A DNA stretch of 64,000 nt from positions 1 to 64,000 of the forward strand of contig JANYDU010000009.1 in NCBI GenBank assembly GCA_025359805.1, written 5' to 3'. This DNA comes from Bacteroidota bacterium (GTDB lineage Bacteria; Bacteroidota; Bacteroidia; UKL13-3). The position numbers and the translations under genes are program-made. Each line of letters begins with the position of its first letter. The stretch's first letter is position 1. Positions 52,024-62,165 of this stretch are shown in pieces. Under the pieces are notes generated by a model. It saw only the letters and a program-made list of their open reading frames with translations, made no database searches and was not told the DNA's origin.

Positions 52024-53082
52024 TTATGATCTATCCAAAACCCATTTAGCTACTTTGGGGCCTAATTCTTTTTGAGAACGCGAGCCCACAAAAACACCAA
52101 TATGACCGCCAGGGAAAGCATACATTTCTTTATCTTTTGAACCTACTACATCATTAATAGGAAGTGTTGATGAGTTAGGGATAATATTATCATCGGTTGC
52201 ATAAATATTTAAGAAAGGCATGGTAATATTTTTTAAATTTACTTGATGCCCACCTAATACAAATTCGCCTTTGATTAATTTATTTCCTTGCCATAAATCT
52301 TTGATATATTTACGAAACATTTCACCTGCTTGATCTGGGCAATCGCCTTTCCATTTTTCCATACGCAAAAAATTCATCAGCTTGGCTTCGTCTTGCATTA
52401 CATCAGCCATCCCTAAATATTTTGCAGCATTGGCACTTGGTTTAAGCATACTAAATCCTGAGTCAATCATGCTTGCAGGAATAATTCCATTGTTTGCTTC
52501 CACCATGGCATCAATATCAATATCTTTTGTCCAACGATACAACATGCACTCATTACCAGAAAAATCGTAAGGCGTAACATAAGTGGTTAGTGTTTGTAAT
52601 TTTTCAGGATAGATAGAAGCATAAATAGCGCTAAAAGTTCCACCTTGGCAAATTCCCATTTTATGAATTTTTTTATGTCCTGTTGATTTGCGAACAAAAT
52701 CTACCGCATCATTCATAAAGCCAAGAATATAATCTTCCATGGTTAAATAACGATGTTGTTTTTGAGGATAACCCCAATCCATAATATATACATCCAACCC
52801 TTCATCCAATAATTTTTTCATCAAACTTCTATCAGGTTGCAAATCCAAAACATCTTGGCGATTCATAATAGCAAATGAAACCAAAACTGGAATTTTACAT
52901 TTGGCAGGAGTATCTCGTTTGTAGTGAAATAATTTTACTAAATCATTTTCCCATACCAACTCTTTTGGTGTCATTCCTATTTCTACTTCATTAATGTGTT
53001 GAAGTACTTCATAACCTTTTACCAATTTTTCACTGGTTTTGGTCATCTCTTCCATAATTCCTGCTGCGTTCATATTCATCAT
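52024..53082 (-). CDS. phaC: Poly(R)-hydroxyalkanoic acid synthase, class III-like catalytic subunit
   Basis: Lipase-like box GICQGG, 'VYIMDWGYPQKQHRYLTMEDYI', 'FPGGHIGVFVGSRSQKELGPKVAKWV'. Confidence 0.93.
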   Translation of the reverse strand: MMNMNAAGIMEEMTKTSEKLVKGYEVLQHINEVEIGMTPKELVWENDLVKLFHYKRDTPAKCKIPVLVSFAIMNRQDVLDLQPDRSLMKKLLDEGLDVYIMDWGYPQKQHRYLTMEDYILGFMNDAVDFVRKSTGHKKIHKMGICQGGTFSAIYASIYPEKLQTLTTYVTPYDFSGNECMLYRWTKDIDIDAMVEANNGIIPASMIDSGFSMLKPSANAAKYLGMADVMQDEAKLMNFLRMEKWKGDCPDQAGEMFRKYIKDLWQGNKLIKGEFVLGGHQVNLKNITMPFLNIYATDDNIIPNSSTLPINDVVGSKDKEMYAFPGGHIGVFVGSRSQKELGPKVAKWVLDRS

Positions 53083-53190
53083 GTTTAATTTATTTCTTGC
53101 GAATTAATAACTTTAACTGAATAAAAAAAGCCACAGATCACATTGATGAGGTCATCAGCGCAATCCATGGCCGTAATTGTAAACCTAAAC

Positions 53191-54489
53191 TTAATTATTT
53201 TTTGCTGTTTTTTTAGCAACAGGTTTAGCTTCTGTAGCTTCAACAATTGGAGTTGAATCATTATCAATTTGTTTTTCTAACACATTGATACGTTTTTTCA
53301 ATTCATAAATAGTTTTGTATAACTCATCCATTTCAGTACGGTTAATTAATGGAAGTTTTTCCATTGCTTTTTCCATTTGAAGATCGATGTTGCGTTTCAA
53401 TTTGTTTCCAAATGAACTTAACTCTGATTGCATTTTTGAATACTCTTCAGTTTCAAATAATGTAACAAAGTTTTTATCATTGATAGCTAACCATTCAGTA
53501 TAAATGTTCATGAAGTTAGATGGCTCTTCGCCATTACGAATTTTGTTGTAGATTGATTCTGCAACTTCATCCATAGCTTTCATACCAGTAGCATACATCA
53601 TGTATTGCATTTGGTTATTTTTCATGTTAAAAATGTTGAACTCATTTGTAAGTTCAGTCATTGTTTCCATGTTTTTTTTATCAGCACCTGGGCTCATCAT
53701 CTTCATCATAGGAGCAAAAGCATTGTTCATGCTATTGTTCATATTGGTGTAGTTGGTAAACATGTTTGTAAACATTTCATTGCCATTAGGCATATTAGCC
53801 GTCATCATGTTTTTCATGTTGTCAAACATTCCCTTATTTGAATCCATCATTTTAGTCATGTTTGCTTTGGCTTCTTCGTTCATGTTTTTCATGAAATCAG
53901 GTTGCATACCAAACATTTTATCCATCATATCTTTAAACATTGGAGCATTGAACATTTGTTTAAATGATTCAGGAGTAAAAGTTTTATCTTGAATTGATTT
54001 AAACATTGGCATCCATAGCTCAAACGACTTCATATACATTTCGCCATTGTTAAACATTCCAGAGAACGCATCTTTTCCGCTACCAGCGTTAAAGTTTTTT
54101 AACATTTCGCTGTAAGTATTGCTCATTGTGCCCGACCAGTTGTTTAACATGCCCAACATGTTATCATAATTTTTTTTCATATCATCATTCATGTTCATAT
54201 TGCTCATGAGTGGATTGTTATTATTAGCAAACCATGTTTTAGCAGTTTCCATTTGATTGTTCATCCAAGTATTAAAAAATTCCATTGGATTAGCAGTTTT
54301 GTTTTCTCCATTGTTTTGATTGAAGAACGCCATTTGAGAATCGTACCATTTTTTGAAAAAATCTGAATCAACAGCATTAGTAGTTGAGAAGTTTTTTTTC
54401 ATTTGTTCTGTTGCATTAGTAAAAGTTTCGGCAGCTTGTTTTTGCATGTTAGACATGTTTTCAAACAAATTTTTTGTGTTGGTTTCCAT
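53191..54489 (-). CDS. PhaE-like PHA synthase subunit, Met/Asn-rich
   Basis: Upstream of and co-directional with phaC; 'EFNIFNMKNNQMQYMMYATGMKAMDEVAESIYNKI...SEFxx...LPLINRTEMDELYKTIYELKKRI' coiled coil resembles the PhaE C-terminus. Start at METNTKNLF. Confidence 0.75.
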   Translation of the reverse strand: METNTKNLFENMSNMQKQAAETFTNATEQMKKNFSTTNAVDSDFFKKWYDSQMAFFNQNNGENKTANPMEFFNTWMNNQMETAKTWFANNNNPLMSNMNMNDDMKKNYDNMLGMLNNWSGTMSNTYSEMLKNFNAGSGKDAFSGMFNNGEMYMKSFELWMPMFKSIQDKTFTPESFKQMFNAPMFKDMMDKMFGMQPDFMKNMNEEAKANMTKMMDSNKGMFDNMKNMMTANMPNGNEMFTNMFTNYTNMNNSMNNAFAPMMKMMSPGADKKNMETMTELTNEFNIFNMKNNQMQYMMYATGMKAMDEVAESIYNKIRNGEEPSNFMNIYTEWLAINDKNFVTLFETEEYSKMQSELSSFGNKLKRNIDLQMEKAMEKLPLINRTEMDELYKTIYELKKRINVLEKQIDNDSTPIVEATEAKPVAKKTAKNN

Positions 54490-54554
54490 TTTATGTTTTT
54501 TTAAGTATTTTGCGTTTCGATTAGGCATTTCAGATACCCTCCGAAATGCGGGCG

Positions 54555-54584
54555 CAAAACTAATACAATTTCTTATTTTTCAAT
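54555..54584 (-). promoter_or_regulatory. Candidate Bacteroidota-type promoter of the pha operon (ATTG-N18-TAGTTTTG)
   Basis: Reverse strand TAGTTTTG at 54562-54555, ATTG 18 nt upstream. Confidence 0.4.
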
Positions 54585-54759
54585 GCCATACATATTATAT
54601 TATTAATACCTTGCCTTAACCCTTACCAAACCTGCTTTTAAGACTGTATGATTTTTATCAGGTTTAAAAAACGGGTGCTTCAAACAAATAAAATTCTGCG
54701 TGAATTGGAAGTTTAAGATGAAAAACTAAATTGCACCAAACATTTTAAATTATTCAATT

Positions 54760-55170
54760 ATGATAAAAGTAGGAGACATTTTTACACACGATTTTTCGTA
54801 CACACAGGAACAAGTTGACCTTTATGCAAAAATTTCGGGCGACACCAATCCTTTGCATGTAAATGCGGAGGTAGGAAAAGCAAGTATGTTTGGACGTAAC
54901 ATTATTCACGGACATTTTAGTGCGAGTGTTTTTACTAAAATATTTGGCGTATTGCTTCATGCCGATGGACATATTTACATGAAACAAAATACCACGTTTT
55001 TAAAACCCATGTTTGTGGATACTCCCTACCAAGCCATTATTACAGTTAAAGAAATATTCCCTGAAAAAAATAGGGTATTATACGAAACAAAAGTAATTGA
55101 TGTGGCAACAGGCGCTGATACTATTACGGGTGAAGCATTATTGATGAACAAAAAAGATTACGTTTGGTAA
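54760..55170 (+). CDS. MaoC family dehydratase (PhaJ-like (R)-specific enoyl-CoA hydratase)
   Basis: 'YAKISGDTNPLHVNAEVGKASMFGRNIIHGHFSASVFTKIFG' hotdog hydratase motif. Confidence 0.88.
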   Translation: MIKVGDIFTHDFSYTQEQVDLYAKISGDTNPLHVNAEVGKASMFGRNIIHGHFSASVFTKIFGVLLHADGHIYMKQNTTFLKPMFVDTPYQAIITVKEIFPEKNRVLYETKVIDVATGADTITGEALLMNKKDYVW

Positions 55171-55216
55171 GGGATTATTATTTTTTGTAGATTCTATTTA
55201 TTTGCGAATGGAAAAT

Positions 55217-55253
55217 AAAAAAGCTTTTAACTATTTTAGTTAAAAGCTTTTTT
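55217..55253. terminator. Bidirectional terminator with 17-bp perfect arms
   Basis: aaaaaagcttttaacta ttt tagttaaaagctttttt between convergent maoC and tRNA-Val. Confidence 0.88.
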
Positions 55254-55264
55254 ATTTATTAACG

Positions 55265-55339
55265 TGGAGGCTACTGGGTTCGAACCAGTGACCCTCTGCT
55301 TGTAAGGCAGATGCTCTGAACCAGCTGAGCTAAGCCTCC
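55265..55339 (-). tRNA. tRNA-Val (TAC)
   Basis: Reverse strand GGAGGCTTAGCTCAGCTGGTTCAGAGCATCTGCCTTACAAGCAGAGGGTCACTGGTTCGAACCCAGTAGCCTCCA; anticodon loop CTTACAA. Confidence 0.93.
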
Positions 55340-55458
55340 GTTTTAGGGAGTGCAAATATAGATTGGGATATTAAAAAACCAAATATTACTTTATTTTTTT
55401 ATGAATAGACTTGCAAAGCAGTGAAATTCATAAATTGGCGACCGAAGTATTTTAGTAA

Positions 55459-57951
55459 ATGAAAACCGCATTTAAAATTATTAGCCTCTTCTTTTTAGTT
55501 ATTATTCTCTCGGCAGCAGGGATGGCTGCATATTTGTATTCCAATCAAACTATTATTAAAAACTATGTTCTCGAAAAAATAAATGAACAGCTTATTGCTA
55601 AAATTGCTATTCAAGAAATTGATTTGGAACTATTCAGCCAATTTCCTAAGGTGAGTTTAGATTTAAAAGGTGTGAAAATATCCGATCCTATTCAGGATAA
55701 AAAATATCTACTTACAGCTCAGCATATTTTTATTGGCTTTAATTTATATGATATTATTTCAAAGAATTATAATATCAAACTTATTACACTTGATAGCGGA
55801 AATTGTAATTTATATACGGATAAAAAAGGACATAAAAATTTTGACATCATTAAGCACAACAATTCGGATGATGAAAATATTTTTCTGCAATTAGAACAAG
55901 TACAAATTAATAAAATGGCACTCCATTATCTCGATTTAGAATCTATACAAGAGTATAAAATAAGACTGAATAATGTAAAGCTGAGTGGGTCGTTTAATAA
56001 TGTTAAGGAGGATATTACTTGTTCAGGAAAAATGTTTGTAGAGCAATTAAAAACTGGTTCAATTACACTCATAAAAAACAAAAATGTTGACCTTGATTTT
56101 GTGTTGGGTATTGATTCAAAAAAAGAAATGTTCACTATTAAAGAAGGTTCAATAAGAATGGGTGAATTGAAATTAGACGCTCAGGGAAATATTAAAAACG
56201 GTAAAAAAAATATTTTTGTAAACGTGAGTTTTAGTGCCCGCCAATTATCTATTGAAAGTTTATTATCAATGATGCCTTTTAAATTGAATGCTATTGCTGA
56301 ATATGAAAGTAGTGGAGATATTTATTTTAATGGATTTGTAAAAGGAAATATAGATAAACAAGAACAACCCAATATTGAAATTGATTTTGGTATTAAAAAT
56401 GGGAAATTAAATCGTTCGATAAATAATTTAAGTATTCAAAATATTAATTGTAAAGGGCATTTTAGTAATGGTAAAAAAAGAAAGATGGAAACTGCCTTAC
56501 TTGAGTTGAAGTCGGTTTCGATGCAATTAAAAGATGGAACCATATCTGGAAACCTGCGTGTAACTAATTTTGCGCAACCTTTTATTGATACTGATTTTAA
56601 AGGGCATTTGGATGCATCTCAACTTATTTCTCTTTTCAATAATAAAAACATTTCGAGGGCAAATGGCGAGGTTAATTTTAACTTAATCTTGCACGGAAAA
56701 TTAACTGATTTTTCAAATAAAAATAATTGGGGTAATACTCAAAGTGCAGGTTCATTTGATATTGATTTGCAACATGTCAAATTTAATAATAACCCAAAAG
56801 AAATTGAATCTCTTAAAGCATCGCTAACACTTAATCAAAATGATGTAACCATTAATTCATTTACTTCTACATTGCAAAAATCTGACATCGCCATTAAAGG
56901 AAAATTTATCAATGTAATTCCTTATATTTTATTGGATAAACAAAAGTTGGAAGTTGATATTGACTATACATCTGATTATATCGACCTTGAACATTTTATG
57001 ATGCCAATTGCAGTTGATAATGATAAGAATGATGCTATTTTACAATTGCCCGAGAATATTTTATTGATTGCAAAAGTGAAGGTAAATAAATTTATTTTTC
57101 ATGAGTTTGATGCCCAAAACCTTACCGCAATAATTAATTGGAAAGGAAAAAAATTGAGCATTGAAAATTTGAGTTGCCAAACCATGAATGGATATATTTT
57201 GGCTAATGGACAAATTGAAAATACAAATGATGGAAGATTTCTTATCTCATCCACTTCCACTTTAAAAAATATTAATATCAACGAATTATTTAGGCAGTGC
57301 AATAATTTTGGTCAGACCGAATTAACTAATAAACATCTGTTTGGAGTGATGAATGCTACTTTTGATTTGGCATCTGTTTGGAGTTCAAAATTAGATTGCG
57401 ATATGGAAAAATTATACACCTTTGGTGAGGTGCAAATTTTAAATGGAGAAATTGTTGAATACAAACCTTTAGAAAGTTTATCGAAATATGTGGATGTGGA
57501 AGACCTTAGGCATTTGCGATTTGCTGAGTTAAAAAATAAAATTGAAATTAAAAATAAAACCATTTTTATTCCAAGCATGGATATGAGAAGTAATGCGTTA
57601 AATATTACACTTTCGGGGACACATACTTTTGATAATAGGTTAGATTATAAACTGAAATTGAAACTTTCTGAATTATTAAAGAAGAAACGCAAACCTTCTA
57701 ACAATGAGTTTGGAGAAGAGGAAGAAACTGATGGAAAAGGGTTGTATTTATATTTAACGATGAGAGGTCCGATTGATAATTTGAAATTTAATTATGATAA
57801 AGTGGGCGTTAAAAATAAAATGAAACAAGATCTTAAAATTGAAAAAGAAAATATTAAAGATATCTTAAAAAAAGAATTAGGTATCGGTAAAGATAGTACC
57901 ATTAAAGAGAAGAAGAATACTAACGAAGAGATGGAATTTGAGAAAGAATAA
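55459..57951 (+). CDS. AsmA-like family protein
   Basis: N-terminal TM, 'ISDPIQDKKYLLTAQHIFIGFNLYDIISKNYNIKLITLDSGNCNLY', C-terminal 'LNITLSGTHTFDNRLDYKLKLKLSELL'. Confidence 0.82.
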   Translation: MKTAFKIISLFFLVIILSAAGMAAYLYSNQTIIKNYVLEKINEQLIAKIAIQEIDLELFSQFPKVSLDLKGVKISDPIQDKKYLLTAQHIFIGFNLYDIISKNYNIKLITLDSGNCNLYTDKKGHKNFDIIKHNNSDDENIFLQLEQVQINKMALHYLDLESIQEYKIRLNNVKLSGSFNNVKEDITCSGKMFVEQLKTGSITLIKNKNVDLDFVLGIDSKKEMFTIKEGSIRMGELKLDAQGNIKNGKKNIFVNVSFSARQLSIESLLSMMPFKLNAIAEYESSGDIYFNGFVKGNIDKQEQPNIEIDFGIKNGKLNRSINNLSIQNINCKGHFSNGKKRKMETALLELKSVSMQLKDGTISGNLRVTNFAQPFIDTDFKGHLDASQLISLFNNKNISRANGEVNFNLILHGKLTDFSNKNNWGNTQSAGSFDIDLQHVKFNNNPKEIESLKASLTLNQNDVTINSFTSTLQKSDIAIKGKFINVIPYILLDKQKLEVDIDYTSDYIDLEHFMMPIAVDNDKNDAILQLPENILLIAKVKVNKFIFHEFDAQNLTAIINWKGKKLSIENLSCQTMNGYILANGQIENTNDGRFLISSTSTLKNININELFRQCNNFGQTELTNKHLFGVMNATFDLASVWSSKLDCDMEKLYTFGEVQILNGEIVEYKPLESLSKYVDVEDLRHLRFAELKNKIEIKNKTIFIPSMDMRSNALNITLSGTHTFDNRLDYKLKLKLSELLKKKRKPSNNEFGEEEETDGKGLYLYLTMRGPIDNLKFNYDKVGVKNKMKQDLKIEKENIKDILKKELGIGKDSTIKEKKNTNEEMEFEKE

Positions 57952-57962
57952 TTGTTGTTTTA

Positions 57963-59099
57963 TTACATTTTTCTTGGATCACGTGTTCCATCATAAATAG
58001 AAAAACAATGATATTTACACTCCAATGCACCATTAAACAATAACATTCTTTTTGATGCTTGCAATCCCACTTTTTTCATTGCTTCTTTACTTGATGAAAT
58101 AATCCAAACATTAAATCCCTTAAAATCTTTTTTGAGTTTATCGCCAATCATTTTATAAAAGTCGTTGAGCTCTTCTACTTGTAGTCTCTCGCCATAAGGA
58201 GGATTCATAATCACAGTGCCACCGCCTTCAGGAGGTTTAGTGTCTTCAAAGCGTTTGTTAGATAATTTTATATCTTCATCTAAACCTGCACGAGTTACAT
58301 TTTCGCGAGCAATTTCTATCACTTTAAAAACACTATCACTTCCAATAAATATGGCTTCACTTTCTATAATATTTGCTTGAGCCTCCTCTTTTATTTGCTT
58401 CCATAATTTGGCATCAAAATTTTTCCACGATTCAAAACCAAAACGTTTGCGTAACATGTTTGGAGGAATATTTTTTGCAAACAAAGCGGCTTCAATTAAA
58501 ATAGTTCCACTTCCACACATCGGATCCATAAAAGTTCCTTTACCATCCCAACCCGAAAGTAAAACTAAACCGGCCGCAGTAACTTCATTTAATGGGGCAA
58601 TGGTACTTTCGCCTCTATAACCCCTTCGATGTAAAGATTCGTTGGAACTATCCAAAGCCAATGTGCAATCATCTTTATTGATATGAAGATTTAATCTGAT
58701 ACTCGGTTGCACCACATCAACATCGGGGCGTTTACCATATTTATCTCTAAACTGATCCACAATGGCATCTTTAGTTTTTAAACCAATGTATTGTGAATGA
58801 TTAAAATATTCCGATTTTAAAATTCCATCTACCGCTAAAGTTCCATCAACATCCATGTATTGTTCCCAATCAATTCTACGGACTTCTTCATACAAATCAC
58901 GTTCATTTCTGGCTTTAAATTTTTCAATAGGAACTAAAATTTTTAAAGCTGTTCGGCAATATAAATTAGCTTTATACATCAATGCCTTATCTCCTTCAAA
59001 ACTCACGGCACGGTTATGTGTTTCAACATTCGTTGCGCCTAAATCAGAAAGTTCTTTTGCTAATATTTCTTCGAGACCAAATTGAGTTTTGGCCACCAT
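57963..59099 (-). CDS. THUMP domain class I SAM-dependent RNA methyltransferase (RlmL-like)
   Basis: 'FMDPMCGSGTILIEAAL', 'IMNPPYGERL'; ATG start at MVAKTQFG preferred over the upstream TTG of the ORF track. Confidence 0.92.
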   Translation of the reverse strand: MVAKTQFGLEEILAKELSDLGATNVETHNRAVSFEGDKALMYKANLYCRTALKILVPIEKFKARNERDLYEEVRRIDWEQYMDVDGTLAVDGILKSEYFNHSQYIGLKTKDAIVDQFRDKYGKRPDVDVVQPSIRLNLHINKDDCTLALDSSNESLHRRGYRGESTIAPLNEVTAAGLVLLSGWDGKGTFMDPMCGSGTILIEAALFAKNIPPNMLRKRFGFESWKNFDAKLWKQIKEEAQANIIESEAIFIGSDSVFKVIEIARENVTRAGLDEDIKLSNKRFEDTKPPEGGGTVIMNPPYGERLQVEELNDFYKMIGDKLKKDFKGFNVWIISSSKEAMKKVGLQASKRMLLFNGALECKYHCFSIYDGTRDPRKM

Positions 59100-59218
59100 A
59101 TTAAATATTTTATCAGTTGTCAATTTATTTTTATTTTTTGCAAATGTAAGCTATTCACATAGAGTGATGATAATGCAATTCTCCATTCAAATTTTATATT
59201 TGATAAAAAGAAACCATT

Positions 59219-59860
59219 ATGAAAATGCTCTCGTTATTATCTTTCACATGTTTAATACTTTTCTATTCATGTAAAAAATCAGATTCCTCTACAACTCAAC
59301 CGGTCTTAGCAACAGAAAGTATTATTGAAATAAAAACAAATTTTGGAAGCATGTATATGTGGCTCAATAAAGAAACACCTTTGCATAGAGCCAATTTTTT
59401 AGCATTGGCCGATACCAATTTTTTTGATAATACAACATTTCATAGATGTGTTCCAAATTTTGTTATTCAAGGTGGCGATCCTAATTCAAAAGATACCGAT
59501 TCAACAAATGACGGACAAGGCGGACCACCATGGACTATTCCTGCTGAAATTGATTCCAGTAAATTTAAACATGTGTATGGTGCAGTTGGAGCGGCACGTT
59601 TACCAAACTCTGTAAATCCCTCACGTGCATCAAGTGGCTCTCAATTTTATATTGTTTTACCAACAGCTGGTACTCCTAATTTAAATGGAGAATATACCGT
59701 ATTCGGAAAAATTATTAAAGGAATGGATGTGGCGGCAATAATTGTAAAACAACCACAAAAAGCGAGCAATAATAGACCTTATACGGATATTAAAATGGAT
59801 GTAAATGTGCTCCAAAAAACATTACAACAGTTAAAAGACGAATACAATTTTGTTCCGTAG
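59219..59860 (+). CDS. Peptidylprolyl isomerase (cyclophilin-type), lipoprotein
   Basis: 'DNTTFHRCVPNFVIQGGDPNSKDTDS', 'ASSGSQFYIVLP'; lipobox LFYSCKK. Confidence 0.93.
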   Translation: MKMLSLLSFTCLILFYSCKKSDSSTTQPVLATESIIEIKTNFGSMYMWLNKETPLHRANFLALADTNFFDNTTFHRCVPNFVIQGGDPNSKDTDSTNDGQGGPPWTIPAEIDSSKFKHVYGAVGAARLPNSVNPSRASSGSQFYIVLPTAGTPNLNGEYTVFGKIIKGMDVAAIIVKQPQKASNNRPYTDIKMDVNVLQKTLQQLKDEYNFVP

Positions 59861-59942
59861 TTTTTTGTTCCCAATGTTTGTGTATGAAACACATCAACCA
59901 CAAAAAATTTAGATAAAAGGATTTGAAAATTATATTCGCAAC

Positions 59943-61220
59943 ATGAATATTCTTATAATTGGTTCGGGCGGAAGGGAACATGCTTTCGCATATAAAATTT
60001 CTCAAAGCAAGCATTGCGATAAATTATTTACAATGCCCGGAAATCCAGGTACTGCTCAGTATGGAACGAATGTTCCTATCAATCCAAATGATTTTACAAC
60101 AGTTGGAAAATTTTGTTTAGATAATAAAATTGAATTGATAATTGTTGGCCCAGAAGAGTTTCTTGTAAATGGAATTCGCAATTATTTTGAAGCAGATAAT
60201 CAATTAAAAACAATTGGATTTATTGGTCCTAATCAGCAGGGCGCACAAATTGAAGGCAGCAAAGATTTTAGCAAAGCCCTGATGAAAAAATATAATATTC
60301 CAACGGCTGCTTATGAAACTTTTACGTTTGAAAATATTGATGATGGAGTGAAATATGTAAATGCACATACTCTTCCTATTGTATTAAAGGCAGATGGATT
60401 GGCAGCTGGAAAGGGAGTACTTATTTGCGAATCACATGAGGAAGCTGTGGCAGAATTGCAGGCCATGATTAAAGAAAAAAAATTTGGAGATGCTAGCACA
60501 AAAGTTGTGGTTGAACAATTTTTAAAAGGAATTGAGCTTTCTGTTTTTGTATTGAGTGATGGAACAAATTATAAAATTCTTCCATCGGCAAAAGACTATA
60601 AACGAATAGGTGAAGGTGAAACGGGTTTAAATACCGGTGGCATGGGAGCTGTTTCTCCAGTTCCTTTTGCGGATGATGTATTCATGAAAAAAGTAGAAGA
60701 ACGAATTATTAAACCCACCATTTTAGGGTTAAAAAATGAGGGAATAAATTATACCGGATTCGTTTTTATTGGGCTGATGAATATGGATGGAGAACCTTTT
60801 GTAATTGAATATAATTGCCGAATGGGTGATCCAGAAACGGAGGTTGTTTTGCCTTTAATAAAATCTGATGTGGTGGAATTATTTAAAGCATGTGCAGATG
60901 GAAAATTAAATGAATACGATTTACATATTGATGAAAGAACTTCTACAACTGTGATGCTTGTTTCAACAGGTTATCCTGGTAATTATGAAAAAGAAAAAAT
61001 AATTGGTGGACTAAATTTATGTGAAGGGTCATTACTGTTTCATTCAGGAACAAAATTAAATAACAATAATCAATTAGTAACGAATGGTGGGCGTGTAATG
61101 GCTATTACATCATTTGGAAACACAGTTCAAGAAGCCATTTCTGTTTCACTAAAAAATGCAGAAATTATTCAGTTTGAAGGAAAATATTTTAGAAGAGATA
61201 TTGGTTATGAGTTTGTGTAA
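59943..61220 (+). CDS. purD: Phosphoribosylamine--glycine ligase
   Basis: 'MNILIIGSGGREHAFAYKI', 'VLKADGLAAGKGVLI', 'EYNCRMGDPETEVVLPLI'. Confidence 0.97.
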   Translation: MNILIIGSGGREHAFAYKISQSKHCDKLFTMPGNPGTAQYGTNVPINPNDFTTVGKFCLDNKIELIIVGPEEFLVNGIRNYFEADNQLKTIGFIGPNQQGAQIEGSKDFSKALMKKYNIPTAAYETFTFENIDDGVKYVNAHTLPIVLKADGLAAGKGVLICESHEEAVAELQAMIKEKKFGDASTKVVVEQFLKGIELSVFVLSDGTNYKILPSAKDYKRIGEGETGLNTGGMGAVSPVPFADDVFMKKVEERIIKPTILGLKNEGINYTGFVFIGLMNMDGEPFVIEYNCRMGDPETEVVLPLIKSDVVELFKACADGKLNEYDLHIDERTSTTVMLVSTGYPGNYEKEKIIGGLNLCEGSLLFHSGTKLNNNNQLVTNGGRVMAITSFGNTVQEAISVSLKNAEIIQFEGKYFRRDIGYEFV

Positions 61221-61240
61221 TAAAATAAATAGATGTCTGT

Positions 61241-62107
61241 TCACTTTTTCAAATTGGCAGAAATAAATGGATATGTAAAAACGCTAATCAAAATAATTCC
61301 AGTTCCAATATAAAATCCCACCGACATGTATTCTGATTGTTGGAATAAAATCAATGAAAAAACAATCCCATAAATGGGTTCAAGGTTATTGGTGATGATA
61401 ACAGTAAGAGGCGTAAAGTCTTTTAAAATCTCAATACTAAGTGTAAACGCAAGTGTGGTACAAAACAAACTTAATACTAATAGCCAAATCAAATCGTGGG
61501 TGCTTATTTCAATAAAAAAAGTATCGCTTTCACTAAATAATTTTAGGATACTAATAAATATAAATGCACCAATAAATTCAAAAAAAGTAATTACCGTTGC
61601 TTCGTTTTTTTCTATTAATTTTCCATTATAAATTCCAAAAAATGCTCCGGTAATGGCAGCAAAAATGCCATAAATAACTCCCCAGATGTATAAGGATTCA
61701 AAATTCAAAATCACAATTAAACCTGCGCCAATGGCTACTCCATAAATGAGATCTGTCCAATAAAATTTTTTATTTAACAAAAGCGGTTGAAACAAACTTC
61801 CAAATAAAGTAATGGTTGAAAAACCTGCAAGAGCCACAGCCACATTTGAAACTTTAATGGCATGATAAAAAAAGAACCAATGAACTCCAACAATAATTCC
61901 TGTTCCTAAAATAACAAGCATATCTTTTTTATTGATGCGAAGTGAAATGCCTTTCCATTTTATATAAATATAAATGCTTATAGCCGAAAAAAGTAAACGA
62001 TACCAAACCAAATCATAAGCATCTAAAGAAATTAATTTCCCTAATACAGGTGTAAACCCCCAAAGCAAAATGATAAAATGAAGCAGAATATATTTGTTAA
62101 ATTTCAT
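61241..62107 (-). CDS. DMT family transporter (EamA)
   Basis: Ten-TM EamA pattern, 'LWGFTPVLGKLISLDAYDLVWYRLLFS', 'TNNLEPIYGIVFSLILFQQ'. Confidence 0.9.
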   Translation of the reverse strand: MKFNKYILLHFIILLWGFTPVLGKLISLDAYDLVWYRLLFSAISIYIYIKWKGISLRINKKDMLVILGTGIIVGVHWFFFYHAIKVSNVAVALAGFSTITLFGSLFQPLLLNKKFYWTDLIYGVAIGAGLIVILNFESLYIWGVIYGIFAAITGAFFGIYNGKLIEKNEATVITFFEFIGAFIFISILKLFSESDTFFIEISTHDLIWLLVLSLFCTTLAFTLSIEILKDFTPLTVIITNNLEPIYGIVFSLILFQQSEYMSVGFYIGTGIILISVFTYPFISANLKK

Positions 62108-62165
62108 TGGTGATTCGTGATGTTAAATTTTTTGTTTTAATAAATCATGTTCTATTTCCTAACAA

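Noticed and set aside
53605-53992. Two antisense ORFs (78 and 79 aa) with His/Val/Met-rich content
   Set aside because: Antisense shadow of the Met/Asn-rich PhaE-like gene (ATG/CAT codons read backwards).
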